Below, in pieces: positions 13,883-21,255 of a stretch of DNA of 38,148 nt (position 1 is the first letter of the stretch; the number at the start of each line of letters is the position of its first letter). The DNA comes from Haladaptatiplasma sp964454575 (GTDB lineage Archaea; Thermoplasmatota; Thermoplasmata; Halarchaeoplasmatales; Halarchaeoplasmataceae): the NCBI GenBank assembly GCA_964454575.1, contig CAYVTG010000008.1:1-38148 (forward strand), given 5' to 3'. The notes below the pieces were generated by a model, which was given only the letters and a program-made list of their open reading frames with translations, had not been told where the DNA came from and made no database searches. A program made the position numbers and the translations under genes.

Positions 13883-16639
13883 TCACGATCTCTCAAGTAT
13901 CAACTTTTTCGCCAGATCCAGAGCATCTTCGACCCCGTCCACTTTTCGGCCGCCGCCCTGCGCGGTCTTCGGTGTTCCGCCTCCGCCGCCGTTGATCTCT
14001 TTGGCAGCTTCACGGAGTATATCTCTCATATCCACGTCGATATCGTCGCTGCGTGAGAAGACCAGCTGTGCGTTGTCGGTAACGGAAGCCAGTAGAGCCA
14101 CTCTATTATTTTTCTCGGTGATACTTTCGGCGGCCCCGAGCATCTCTTTTACATCTATGTTCTCCAAGATCGAAACGATGAATTCGATGCCATCCTCCGT
14201 CTCGCCCGGCAGTAGTCGGTCCACCAACGCCAACGACCTGTACTCTTTTAGCTTATCCAATTCTTTGCCGCGTTCCTTCCATTCCTGGAAGAACCTCTCG
14301 GCGGTCTCGGGAACTCGTTCTATGTCCACATCAAAGGTTTCAGCAGCATCAATCAGCAGGTCTTCCATGTGCTGCACTTCATCGACAGCGGCCATCCCCG
14401 CCGAGAAGACCAGACGGATAACGCCGTCCTGTATTCGCTGTGTTCCGAGTACTTTGATGAAACCGATCTCGCCGGTGCTGTGTACGTGGGTGCCGCCGCA
14501 GGCTTGAGCATCCAGATCGTCTACATCTGATATATGCACTACTCTTATCGTATCGCTGGCCGGGACACCGCCTTGATACAGTTCGAATCCAAATAGTCTT
14601 TCCGCTTCATCTCTCGATAAAGTCTCCTGGCCCACAGGTATGTCGCTGAGAACTATCTTGTTTGCCCGTCGCTCGATCTTTTTCAACTGTTCCCTGGTAA
14701 CCCTGCGGTGATGAGATATGTCCAGCCTTGCATTCTCAGGGCTCTTTTGCGCCCCTCGCTGCCATATATGGTCTCCGAGAACTTTCCTTGCGCTGCTGAT
14801 AATCACATGGGTAGCCGTATGATGCCTTGTCAGTGCCATCCTTCTGTCCACATCCACTCTGCAGTTTACTTCCATTCCCTCGGGTATATCTCCGTCTATC
14901 TCGTGTACTATCACTCCGCCTTCCTTCCTTACGTATTTCACTCGTACAGAACGTCCACTTGCATCTATCACACCTTGATCGGACATCTGTCCCCCGCCTT
15001 CAGGGTAGAAGCAAGTCCTGTCCAGTACGATGTCACCGTCTTCAGAATGCAGGACGACCGCATCGAAGGAATATCTGTCCGGGTCTTCGTAGTACAGAAG
15101 TTCCGTATCCGGAAGTTCGTATCCTACATCGGCTTTTTCCGTTTCCTTTGTATCCGCCGTCTCGTGCATCTCAGCCAGCTTGACGCTGAAATCACTGGGC
15201 ACATCCACCTCGACCCCATATTCTTTCGCCATCTCCTTTACCAATGAAGGGTGTATGCCGTGTGTATCGTAGAATTCCATGAGTTTTTCGATAGGTATGG
15301 TCCCGTCACTCCACTTTTCCAGAGTACGTTTAACCAGTCGCGCTCCCTTTTCCGTGGTCTCGTGATAGCGTTCTATCTCGCTGTCTAGCATATCGAAGAC
15401 GGCATCCGATCGGGAGGTATCGATTATGTCCGAGAATTTTTCCATCTGCTTTTTGACCACTTCCTGTAGTTCGATCCCAGGATCCAGCCCTTCTATATTT
15501 CTCAGTGTACGACGTATCATCAATCTTGCAAGGTATCCTTCGGCAACGTTGGATGGTACCACGCCGTCGGTCAGCATGAAGGCTATCGTTCGGCTGTGGT
15601 CCGCGATGGTGTAGACCGCTTTTAGCTTTGTAAGCTGCTCCACTAATCGAGAACGTTGTGGGGTAAAACCACTTTCTTCCATCTTACCGACCAATATATC
15701 CATCAGATCATCGTCGGTAAAATCCTTTTTTAAGCGTCCCGCCAGTCTAGTGTATTCGCTCAGCATGAAACGGTATTCGTCATCGTCAATTGGATGAGAG
15801 AGTCCGCATACGCTGCAGATGTAACCCACGATGTCCGGATATATTGAATCATATATCGTAGGTGCGCCGTCAGACAGCCACACGTATCGTTCCAGTCCGT
15901 AACCCGTATCAACCACGTTAAGAGACAGCGGTCTGTACATATCTCCCTCCAGATCTACATCACCATGGGGATGTTTCTCTAAATTCATGAACACCAGGGT
16001 GGCAACCTCAAGACCCCTGACGTTGACTTCAAGTGAAGGGCCGGCATTACCGCCGCCTATCCAAGGATGTTCCTTGTAAGCTACCTCTTTTTCGTCCAAC
16101 CCAAGTTCAACTAGCATCTCATGGCAGTATCTTACAGTTTCTTCTTTCCAGTAAACGTAATTATCTTCAGAGTTGAATGCATGGTGTCCCATCATCTCGA
16201 AACTGGTCATGTGCTTTCCGGTGCGACCCACCTCTTCTAGATCCGGCATGCGTATGCAAGGCTGAGATACCACCAGGGGATTTGCCGGCGGCTTTACCAG
16301 GCCGGAAGTGGCATGCGGCTGGAAATCATATATGCTCGCGTGGACCAAAAATACATCATCTCTCCATCGGGCAACAACGGGATATCTTTCCAGAGGTGTG
16401 TGTCCTCTTTTAGCAAAGAAATCCAAAAAGTATTTCCTCATATCTGTAGTTGTCATAACACGATCGAAGGCAGGATCCCCGATGAATCCGAATTCTTCAC
16501 AGGGAGCATCCTGACACGTTTTCATTTCATCGTCCAGTGTCCAGAAGTACTCGCCGCATCCGGAGCATCGTTTACGCACGAAACCTCGTTCCTCAAAGAA
16601 TTTGAGATGGTACTCTTTGTCGAACATCGTCGGTGTCAT
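13883..16639 (-). CDS. alaS: Alanyl-tRNA synthetase, archaeal type
   Basis: A 918-residue class II synthetase that charges tRNA-Ala. The archaeal N-terminal zinc module is visible (CSGCGEYFW, then TCQDAPC), followed by MRKYFLDFFAKRGHTPLERYPVV and the motif 2 and 3 regions. The editing domain holds RHHTATHVI and CGGTHVHSTGEIG, the HxxxH...CxxxH zinc and proofreading site. The C-terminal oligomerisation/C-Ala part contains the glycine-rich NGGGGGTPKTAQGGG. An in-frame ATG at 16627 (MFDKEYHLKFF) is an alternative start: it lies about 27 bases after a TATA-like TTTATGTATA (minus strand, 16652-16661), so the true protein may be four residues shorter. It is divergent from ftsZ, with a 96-base shared promoter region. 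Confidence 0.96.
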   Translation of the reverse strand: MTPTMFDKEYHLKFFEERGFVRKRCSGCGEYFWTLDDEMKTCQDAPCEEFGFIGDPAFDRVMTTTDMRKYFLDFFAKRGHTPLERYPVVARWRDDVFLVHASIYDFQPHATSGLVKPPANPLVVSQPCIRMPDLEEVGRTGKHMTSFEMMGHHAFNSEDNYVYWKEETVRYCHEMLVELGLDEKEVAYKEHPWIGGGNAGPSLEVNVRGLEVATLVFMNLEKHPHGDVDLEGDMYRPLSLNVVDTGYGLERYVWLSDGAPTIYDSIYPDIVGYICSVCGLSHPIDDDEYRFMLSEYTRLAGRLKKDFTDDDLMDILVGKMEESGFTPQRSRLVEQLTKLKAVYTIADHSRTIAFMLTDGVVPSNVAEGYLARLMIRRTLRNIEGLDPGIELQEVVKKQMEKFSDIIDTSRSDAVFDMLDSEIERYHETTEKGARLVKRTLEKWSDGTIPIEKLMEFYDTHGIHPSLVKEMAKEYGVEVDVPSDFSVKLAEMHETADTKETEKADVGYELPDTELLYYEDPDRYSFDAVVLHSEDGDIVLDRTCFYPEGGGQMSDQGVIDASGRSVRVKYVRKEGGVIVHEIDGDIPEGMEVNCRVDVDRRMALTRHHTATHVIISSARKVLGDHIWQRGAQKSPENARLDISHHRRVTREQLKKIERRANKIVLSDIPVGQETLSRDEAERLFGFELYQGGVPASDTIRVVHISDVDDLDAQACGGTHVHSTGEIGFIKVLGTQRIQDGVIRLVFSAGMAAVDEVQHMEDLLIDAAETFDVDIERVPETAERFFQEWKERGKELDKLKEYRSLALVDRLLPGETEDGIEFIVSILENIDVKEMLGAAESITEKNNRVALLASVTDNAQLVFSRSDDIDVDMRDILREAAKEINGGGGGTPKTAQGGGRKVDGVEDALDLAKKLILERS

Positions 16640-16692
16640 TTCCGTCGATATACATAAATGTTCGTTCCAAGTTTTTTGGCGGTGGGCAAATG

Positions 16693-16702
16693 TTTTATAT
16701 AA
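16693..16702 (+). promoter_or_regulatory. TATA box of the ftsZ-secE-spt5-rpl11 operon
   Basis: TTTTATATAA lies 33 bases before the ftsZ ATG at 16736, predicting a short leader of about 8-12 bases. The opposing alaS promoter is in the same 96-base gap. Confidence 0.5.
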
Positions 16703-16735
16703 GGGTTAATGTTTACTGTTATTGAATAATAATTC

Positions 16736-17854
16736 ATGGAGAGTATATTGATGGAGTCGATTGTAGAAGAAGCCTTATCACGTACAGGCCCCCGGAAATC
16801 GAGGGAAGAGAAGTCACGAGACGTCCGTGACCTTACTGCAGATGATAAAGAATTGCAGGAAGTACTCGCCAGTCTCAAAACCGATATCAAGATCATTGGT
16901 GCCGGTGGGGGCGGATGTAACACTATAGACAGGATGACCGACGAAGGCATACAGGGAGCCACCCTTATAGCCGCAAATACCGATGCTCAGCATCTACTTT
17001 CTGTTCACGCACATAGAAAGATACTATTGGGTAGAAGAAAGACCAGAGGTCTGGGTGCAGGTGCACTCCCTCAGATAGGTTCAGAAGCTACCGAAGAAGC
17101 TAGGGAAGAACTGAGCGCACTTTTAGAAGGCAGCGACTTGGTGTTTGTTACATGTGGCCTCGGTGGTGGAACAGGTACCGGTGCAGCACCGGTTATAGCT
17201 GAAATAGCTAGAAACCACGGAGCCCTTACGGTTGCAGTATGCACTACCCCCTTCAAGGCTGAAGGCGGTTCACGCATGGAGAATGCAGAATGGGGACTCG
17301 GAAGATTGAAGAGTGTTGCAGATACGGTGATAACGGTACCCAACGATAAATTACTGGAACTTGTACCACGCTTATCGATCAACAAGGCCTTCAAAGTGGC
17401 CGACGAAGTGCTCACAAGGTCTATCAAAGGGATCACAGAAGTTGTCACTAAACCCGGTCTAGTAAACCTTGACTTTAACGACCTTAAAACGGTTATGGAA
17501 GGTGCAGGAGTCGCCATGATCGGCATAGGCGAAGACGATTCCGAGAACAGAGCGGAAAAAGCCATAGAAGAAGCTATCAATTCACCTCTACTCGAAGTAG
17601 ATATCAGCAGCGCCACGGCGGCACTGGTCAACGTGGTAGGCGGCAGCGACATGACGGTCGCGGAAGCAGAGAAGGTGGCAGAGATAGTGGAGAACAAAGT
17701 GGGCCAGAACGCAAGGATCATCTGGGGCGCTCGTGTTGAACCCTCCCTCGAAAAATCACTGCGGGTTATGGTTGTCATAACCGGTGTGAGATCAAAACAG
17801 ATATTTGGTAAGGAAGGGGTCAAAGGCCGAGAAGGAATACAGTCTGTTGCCTGA
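16736..17854 (+). CDS. ftsZ: Cell division protein FtsZ
   Basis: The 372-residue tubulin homologue forms the division ring by GTP-dependent polymerisation. The GTP-binding loops are clear: GAGGGGCNTIDRM (residues 56-67), ANTDAQHL, and the tubulin signature GLGGGTGTGAAP (about 140-150). The T7-loop residues occur in the LDFNDLKTVM region. The N-terminal extension (residues 1-40, MESIVEEAL, then basic and acidic) and ELQEVLASLKTDIKIIG match euryarchaeal FtsZ1. An in-frame ATG at 16751 is an alternative start. It leads the operon with secE, spt5 and rpl11, a linkage conserved in euryarchaea. Confidence 0.95.
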   Translation: MESILMESIVEEALSRTGPRKSREEKSRDVRDLTADDKELQEVLASLKTDIKIIGAGGGGCNTIDRMTDEGIQGATLIAANTDAQHLLSVHAHRKILLGRRKTRGLGAGALPQIGSEATEEAREELSALLEGSDLVFVTCGLGGGTGTGAAPVIAEIARNHGALTVAVCTTPFKAEGGSRMENAEWGLGRLKSVADTVITVPNDKLLELVPRLSINKAFKVADEVLTRSIKGITEVVTKPGLVNLDFNDLKTVMEGAGVAMIGIGEDDSENRAEKAIEEAINSPLLEVDISSATAALVNVVGGSDMTVAEAEKVAEIVENKVGQNARIIWGARVEPSLEKSLRVMVVITGVRSKQIFGKEGVKGREGIQSVA

Positions 17855-17864
17855 GGTCGAATAG

Positions 17865-18092
17865 ATGGACATATTGGAAAAATCGTGGAAGATCCAGCAC
17901 AAGATCGAAGAGAAAGCAGGTAAGATAGGAAAGGGCCGGTACGGTCGTATACTCAATATGGCTAGGAAGCCCGATGCGGACGAATACAAAAAAACGCTAT
18001 CTATATGTTTGATAGGTATCCTACTTATAGGCGGTCTTGGATTTCTCATCTACTGGCTTTTCGAGAATGTTCCGAAGTACATACAGCTGTGA
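17865..18092 (+). CDS. secE: Protein translocase SecE / Sec61-gamma subunit
   Basis: A 75-residue single-span membrane protein: an amphipathic helix (about 1-35, basic), the conserved RKPDADEYKKT cytoplasmic turn, and one transmembrane helix (about 45-66, SICLIGILLIGGLGFLIYWL). This is the archaeal/eukaryotic Sec61-gamma layout, which clamps the SecY channel. Position between ftsZ and spt5 is typical for euryarchaea, 10 bases after ftsZ. Confidence 0.92.
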   Translation: MDILEKSWKIQHKIEEKAGKIGKGRYGRILNMARKPDADEYKKTLSICLIGILLIGGLGFLIYWLFENVPKYIQL

Positions 18093-18114
18093 TTATTATG
18101 ATAGGTGATTGAAC

Positions 18115-19029
18115 ATGGGTCTTCTTGAAGATTTTACTGAAGAGGAAATAAAGGAAGAAAAAACTCCTAAAAAGGTCGAGGTCGAACCTGAAGAGAGTCT
18201 CGGTGGTATAAGGGTCGAATCCGAAAGCAAACACGAGACCATCTCTCCGGGTCACACTGCGGATTTCACTGTAGATGTGATCAATGAAACAGGCACTGCG
18301 CATGTGGTGGAGATAATCATAAAGGTGATCTACAGCACAGAAGAAAGCGACAGAGTGCTTTGGAGTGCTACCGTTAAGGGCAAAAAAACATTATCCGAAC
18401 CGGATGAAAAATATAGGGAAGAAGTAGAACTTGCCCACGGAGAAAAGAAGAAGATACCTATAACGATCAAGCCTCCATCAGGGGCAACCTACGGGGAGAA
18501 ATTTGAAGTGATCGTCGATGCAACCTCTGTTAAAGACCGGTTCATATCCGATTCCATCTCATTGATGGCCATAGCAAAGCCTACGGTCATCGCCGTAAAG
18601 ACACAGATCGGTCAGGAAAAAACAGTTGCAGAGTATATCTCAGGGCTGGCAAAGCGGCGTAAATTACATATTTATTCCATCTTAAGTCCGAAACCGGTCA
18701 GAGGATATATCTTCCTGGAGGTCATGAGCCCCGAGCTTGTCGAGGAAGCCATCAGCGGCATGCGTAAAGCCAAAGGTGTGGTCCCCGGTGAGAGCAGCAT
18801 GGACGAGATCGAGCATTTTCTCACGCCTAAATTGGCCGTTGAAGGTATAGCTGAAGGAGATATAGTAGAGCTATCCGCCGGACCTTTCAAAGGTGAGAAG
18901 GCAAGGGTAACAAAGATAGACGAAGCAAACGACGAAATAACAGTAGAACTCTTCGAAGCTACGGTGCCTATACCGGTGACGGTAAGGGGCGACCACGTCA
19001 GAGTTCTGGAAAAAGAAAAGAAAAGATAA
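18115..19029 (+). CDS. spt5: Transcription elongation factor Spt5 (NusG) with an extra N-terminal beta-sandwich domain
   Basis: A 304-residue protein, about twice the usual archaeal Spt5 length (near 150). The standard part is at the C terminus: NGN domain at about 155-245 (PTVIAVKTQIGQEKTVAEY, KPVRGYIFLEV) and KOW domain at about 250-304 (EGDIVELSAGPFKGEKARV). It binds the RNA polymerase clamp and increases processivity. Residues 33-150 are additional: ISPGHTADFTVDVINETG, HGEKKKIPITIKPPSGATYG and FEVIVDATS look like an Ig-like beta-sandwich of the NEW3/CARDB kind. That fold is usually found in secreted proteins, but no signal peptide is present. ATG 18115 is chosen over TTG 18109 because AGGTGAT lies just upstream. 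Confidence 0.92.
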   Translation: MGLLEDFTEEEIKEEKTPKKVEVEPEESLGGIRVESESKHETISPGHTADFTVDVINETGTAHVVEIIIKVIYSTEESDRVLWSATVKGKKTLSEPDEKYREEVELAHGEKKKIPITIKPPSGATYGEKFEVIVDATSVKDRFISDSISLMAIAKPTVIAVKTQIGQEKTVAEYISGLAKRRKLHIYSILSPKPVRGYIFLEVMSPELVEEAISGMRKAKGVVPGESSMDEIEHFLTPKLAVEGIAEGDIVELSAGPFKGEKARVTKIDEANDEITVELFEATVPIPVTVRGDHVRVLEKEKKR

Positions 19030-19044
19030 TGGAGTTGATAAAGT

Positions 19045-19521
19045 ATGCCAACTGAAACAATCGAAGCACTGGTCGACGGTGGCGAAGCCACAGCAGGACC
19101 ACCATTGGGTCCTGTATTGGGTCCGATGCAGGTTAACATAATGGAGATCATCAACGCTGTCAACGAGAAGACAGCTAAATTCAAAGGGATGAAGGTACCA
19201 GTGGTCATAAACATAGACACCGGTACCAAAGAGTACGAGATCAAAGTGGGGACCCCTCCTACGTCGTCTCTATTGATCGAAAAATTAGGTATAGCCAAAG
19301 GCAGTGGCAGTGCGGCTACTAACAAAGTAGCAGACCTAAGCATAGAGCAGGCGAAAGAAGTCGCCGAGATGAAATCAGATGACCTTCTGGGAAAAACACT
19401 CAAAGAAAAAGTAAAAGAGATAATGGGAACTTGTGTATCCATGGGGATCACAGTAGATGGAAAGGACCCCCGCGAAGCTCAGAAAGCCATGGACGAAGGA
19501 GAATACGACAGTCAGTTCTAA
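19045..19521 (+). CDS. rpl11: Large ribosomal subunit protein uL11
   Basis: A 158-residue L11 protein. The N-terminal domain shows GGEATAGPPLGPVLGPMQVNI, here split as GGEATAGPPLGP and VLGPMQVNI; the C-terminal rRNA-binding domain contains IMGTCVSMGITVDGKDPREA. It binds the GTPase-associated centre of 23S rRNA. A GGAG sequence precedes the ATG. In most euryarchaea rpl1, rpl10 and rpl12 follow; here the next gene is a convergent GINS subunit two bases away, so the stalk-protein genes must be elsewhere. Confidence 0.95.
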   Translation: MPTETIEALVDGGEATAGPPLGPVLGPMQVNIMEIINAVNEKTAKFKGMKVPVVINIDTGTKEYEIKVGTPPTSSLLIEKLGIAKGSGSAATNKVADLSIEQAKEVAEMKSDDLLGKTLKEKVKEIMGTCVSMGITVDGKDPREAQKAMDEGEYDSQF

Positions 19522-19523
19522 TA

Positions 19524-20192
19524 TCAGCCGAGTTCGACCTTTCTAGCCTTTCCCCTTGATATCAGAACCTTCGCTAGATCCTCTCTGAGAGTGACCACAT
19601 CTTCCTTTTTTAGATCGTGCGTTGCTCCCACGTCAACAAAGGATGGGGCATCATCTATCATGTGTATCAGTATCTCGCCCTTTCCGTTTTCAGGAACATC
19701 GATGATCTCGTCTTCCACCGGATCCTCAGGTACAGTCATATCTTCGTCGATATCCGGCGATTCTTCTTCCGACTCGGCTGCTTTTTCTTCTTTGGTCTCC
19801 CTTCTGTAGCTGCCGTAGAACACTTCATCCTTCATATTTTTTAGCAATCCCCTCACATCTTCGAAGAATTCCTTCTCCTTATCGATCATGTTGTCTATCT
19901 TAACCCCTTCAACACCGCTGAATTTATGTATGGATGCCAAACACACCTTTCTAACTCTTATGATGAAAAGTTTTTCAGACATCCTTTTAGCCTCCAGATA
20001 CTTTCTCCTCAATCTCTCTGAGTCCCGGGATGTGTGATCGTCGAGCTCGTTCAGTCGTTCTTTAAGCTCATCTAGATAGGTTCTTAATTCCGAAAAAAAA
20101 TCGTCTTGGATATCTGACAGTACCTTTTTTTCTCCCTTCTCTGCCTCAAGGGCGTTCATTATATCCCGCAATCTGAACTTCTTCTCTGCCAT
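19524..20192 (-). CDS. GINS complex subunit, Gins51/Gins15-like
   Basis: A 222-residue replication protein. The first 120 residues form the helical A-domain (FRLRDIMNALEAEKG, RKYLEAKRMSEKLFIIRVRK, EFFEDVRGLLKNM). An acidic linker (about 128-165, with EESPDIDEDM) leads to the small beta-rich B-domain, which ends HDLKKEDVVTLREDLAKVLI and SRGKARKVEL. The order A then B, and the DAPSFVDVGATHDLKKED motif, are those of archaeal Gins51. With MCM and a RecJ-like protein it forms the replicative CMG-type helicase. Convergent with rpl11, two bases apart. Downstream neighbours on the same strand are the zinc ribbon and RPA-like genes. Confidence 0.85.
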   Translation of the reverse strand: MAEKKFRLRDIMNALEAEKGEKKVLSDIQDDFFSELRTYLDELKERLNELDDHTSRDSERLRRKYLEAKRMSEKLFIIRVRKVCLASIHKFSGVEGVKIDNMIDKEKEFFEDVRGLLKNMKDEVFYGSYRRETKEEKAAESEEESPDIDEDMTVPEDPVEDEIIDVPENGKGEILIHMIDDAPSFVDVGATHDLKKEDVVTLREDLAKVLISRGKARKVELG

Positions 20193-20472
20193 CGTTGGTG
20201 TAAATAGCTACCCGGTAATATCGTTTTCGGAGAGGGAAAAAGTTCACGGTGTTCGGAATAAAAAAACTGTTCCAAAATCATAGATTTTCGATGTTTTTCA
20301 TTTCTCCCTGTGGTCGAAATAAAAAAAATGCCGCACAATCCCTCTGGTATTCTGCTAATTTTTTCATTTCTCCCTGTGGTCGAAATAAAAAAAGAAAGGG
20401 GGGTTGCGGAGGTTATAACTATCATAGGTCGTAATGGACTATAAATGCACTTTGGTGCAAACGTCGAACAGT
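20193..20472. other. 280-base intergenic region between the GINS and zinc-ribbon genes
   Basis: Besides the 34-bp repeats it contains a small hairpin at 20447-20458 (GCAC-TTTG-GTGC), close behind the zinc-ribbon gene stop. An open frame crosses the repeats on the minus strand but has repeat-derived low-complexity content, so I do not call a gene. Confidence 0.5.
20294..20393. repeat. Two exact copies of a 34-bp palindromic repeat, 66-bp period
   Basis: Copies lie at 20294-20327 and 20360-20393 and are identical over 34 bases. They consist of a T5 run, CATTTC, an 11-base centre TCCCTGTGGTC, GAAAT and an A7 run. The arms TTTTTCATTTC and GAAATAAAAAA are complementary apart from one position. 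The 32-base interval is unique sequence. A degraded third copy at 20233-20266 keeps the right-hand half (GTG, then TCG, AAT and the A-run) at a 61-base distance. The size of repeat and interval resembles a minimal CRISPR, but no cas gene or further copies are in the window. Confidence 0.6.
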
Positions 20473-20691
20473 TCACAAAAAACTAGTATTGCAATGTGGA
20501 CATGAGTGTACATCGTCATCCACTACCTTTCTACAGGAAGAGCACACATACATCAGCTTCTCGTCTTCTCGCTCTTCCAGAAGTTCGGCACCGCATTTTA
20601 TGCACTCAAAATCATCTGGTATGAGTCCACCGCAAAATGGGCACTCGGTGACCAGTTCTATATAACCGGTTTTTTCCTCGTCTTCGCTCAT
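20473..20691 (-). CDS. Small double zinc-ribbon protein
   Basis: A 72-residue protein with two four-cysteine zinc ribbons: CPFC...CIKC (Cys17, 20, 30, 33) and CSSC...CPHC (Cys50, 53, 64, 67). An acidic N terminus (MSEDEEK) precedes them. Such small archaeal proteins often bind nucleic acid or act as accessory subunits; the sequence does not show which. It lies 36 bases after the RPA-like OB-fold gene on the same strand and may be co-expressed with it. Confidence 0.8.
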   Translation of the reverse strand: MSEDEEKTGYIELVTECPFCGGLIPDDFECIKCGAELLEEREDEKLMYVCSSCRKVVDDDVHSCPHCNTSFL

Positions 20692-20727
20692 CTTATAGTC
20701 AATCGTGTGATACCTTAATAATTCTTT

Positions 20728-21195
20728 TTATGGATCACCGTCCAATTCCAACAATCCCCATTTACCCGGAGATATCTGTAGGCCGTATCCCCGATCCTGG
20801 ACCGTTCCGTTGACTATGGTCAACTCGGTACCTATCACTATGTCTTTACCGACCATGTTCGTTTCATCATCCCATAAAACAAGTTTCACAGAGCCGGTGC
20901 CGTCGTCTATACGCACGTTCCTCACTTTTCCTTCACCGGTGCCACGTTTGAAAGTTCGTAGTTGGCCAAGGTCTATGACCTTCCCTTTAACAGTGGCACT
21001 ATCTCCGGGAACGATGTCTGCTATGTCAGTTTCATTGCCGGTGGTCCGCCCGTTCTCTGCAGCGATCAGATACGCTAATAATTCGTCGTTGAATAGTCCT
21101 CCGTATTCTACGCGCTTAGCATCGATCATATCTAAAAATTCTTCTCTGTCGTACAGGTCATCTAGCAGTTCATGAAACTCTTCTACAGAACTCAT
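20728..21195 (-). CDS. RPA-like single OB-fold protein
   Basis: A 155-residue protein. The N-terminal helical part (SSVEEFHELLDDLYDREEF, EYGGLFNDELLAYLIAAENG) resembles the leader helices of archaeal replication protein A. The OB fold follows (about 60-140): ATVKGKVIDLGQLRTFKRG, VRNVRIDDGTGSVKLVLWDD and GTELTIVNGTVQD, with the typical D-G-T/S-G-S turn. Archaeal RPAs usually have several OB folds and a zinc finger; here there is one OB fold, and the downstream gene encodes a separate zinc ribbon. Single-stranded nucleic-acid binding is the likely activity. I chose ATG 21195 rather than the longer frame because the helical family sequence starts there. Confidence 0.78.
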   Translation of the reverse strand: MSSVEEFHELLDDLYDREEFLDMIDAKRVEYGGLFNDELLAYLIAAENGRTTGNETDIADIVPGDSATVKGKVIDLGQLRTFKRGTGEGKVRNVRIDDGTGSVKLVLWDDETNMVGKDIVIGTELTIVNGTVQDRGYGLQISPGKWGLLELDGDP

Positions 21196-21255
21196 ATATG
21201 GCCAACACACGCCACAGATAAAGGATTTTCTATAAGAAAAAAGAAAGGGTTTGGC

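Noticed and set aside
14708..15247. 179-codon frame opposite alaS
   Set aside because: Antisense to the AlaRS catalytic and editing region; no homology pattern.
17071..17823. 250-codon frame opposite ftsZ
   Set aside because: Shadow of ftsZ codon bias; Ser/Thr/Pro-rich translation without any domain.
18672..19451. 259-codon frame opposite spt5 and rpl11
   Set aside because: Spans two conserved genes on the other strand; no independent signals.
20294..20393. CRISPR array
   Set aside because: Only two exact copies, A/T-run ends, no cas genes and no leader visible. Kept as a repeat with CRISPR as one hypothesis.
20159..20476. Minus-strand frame crossing the 34-bp repeats
   Set aside because: It translates the repeat twice, overlaps the GINS start, has no ribosome-binding site and shows no family resemblance.
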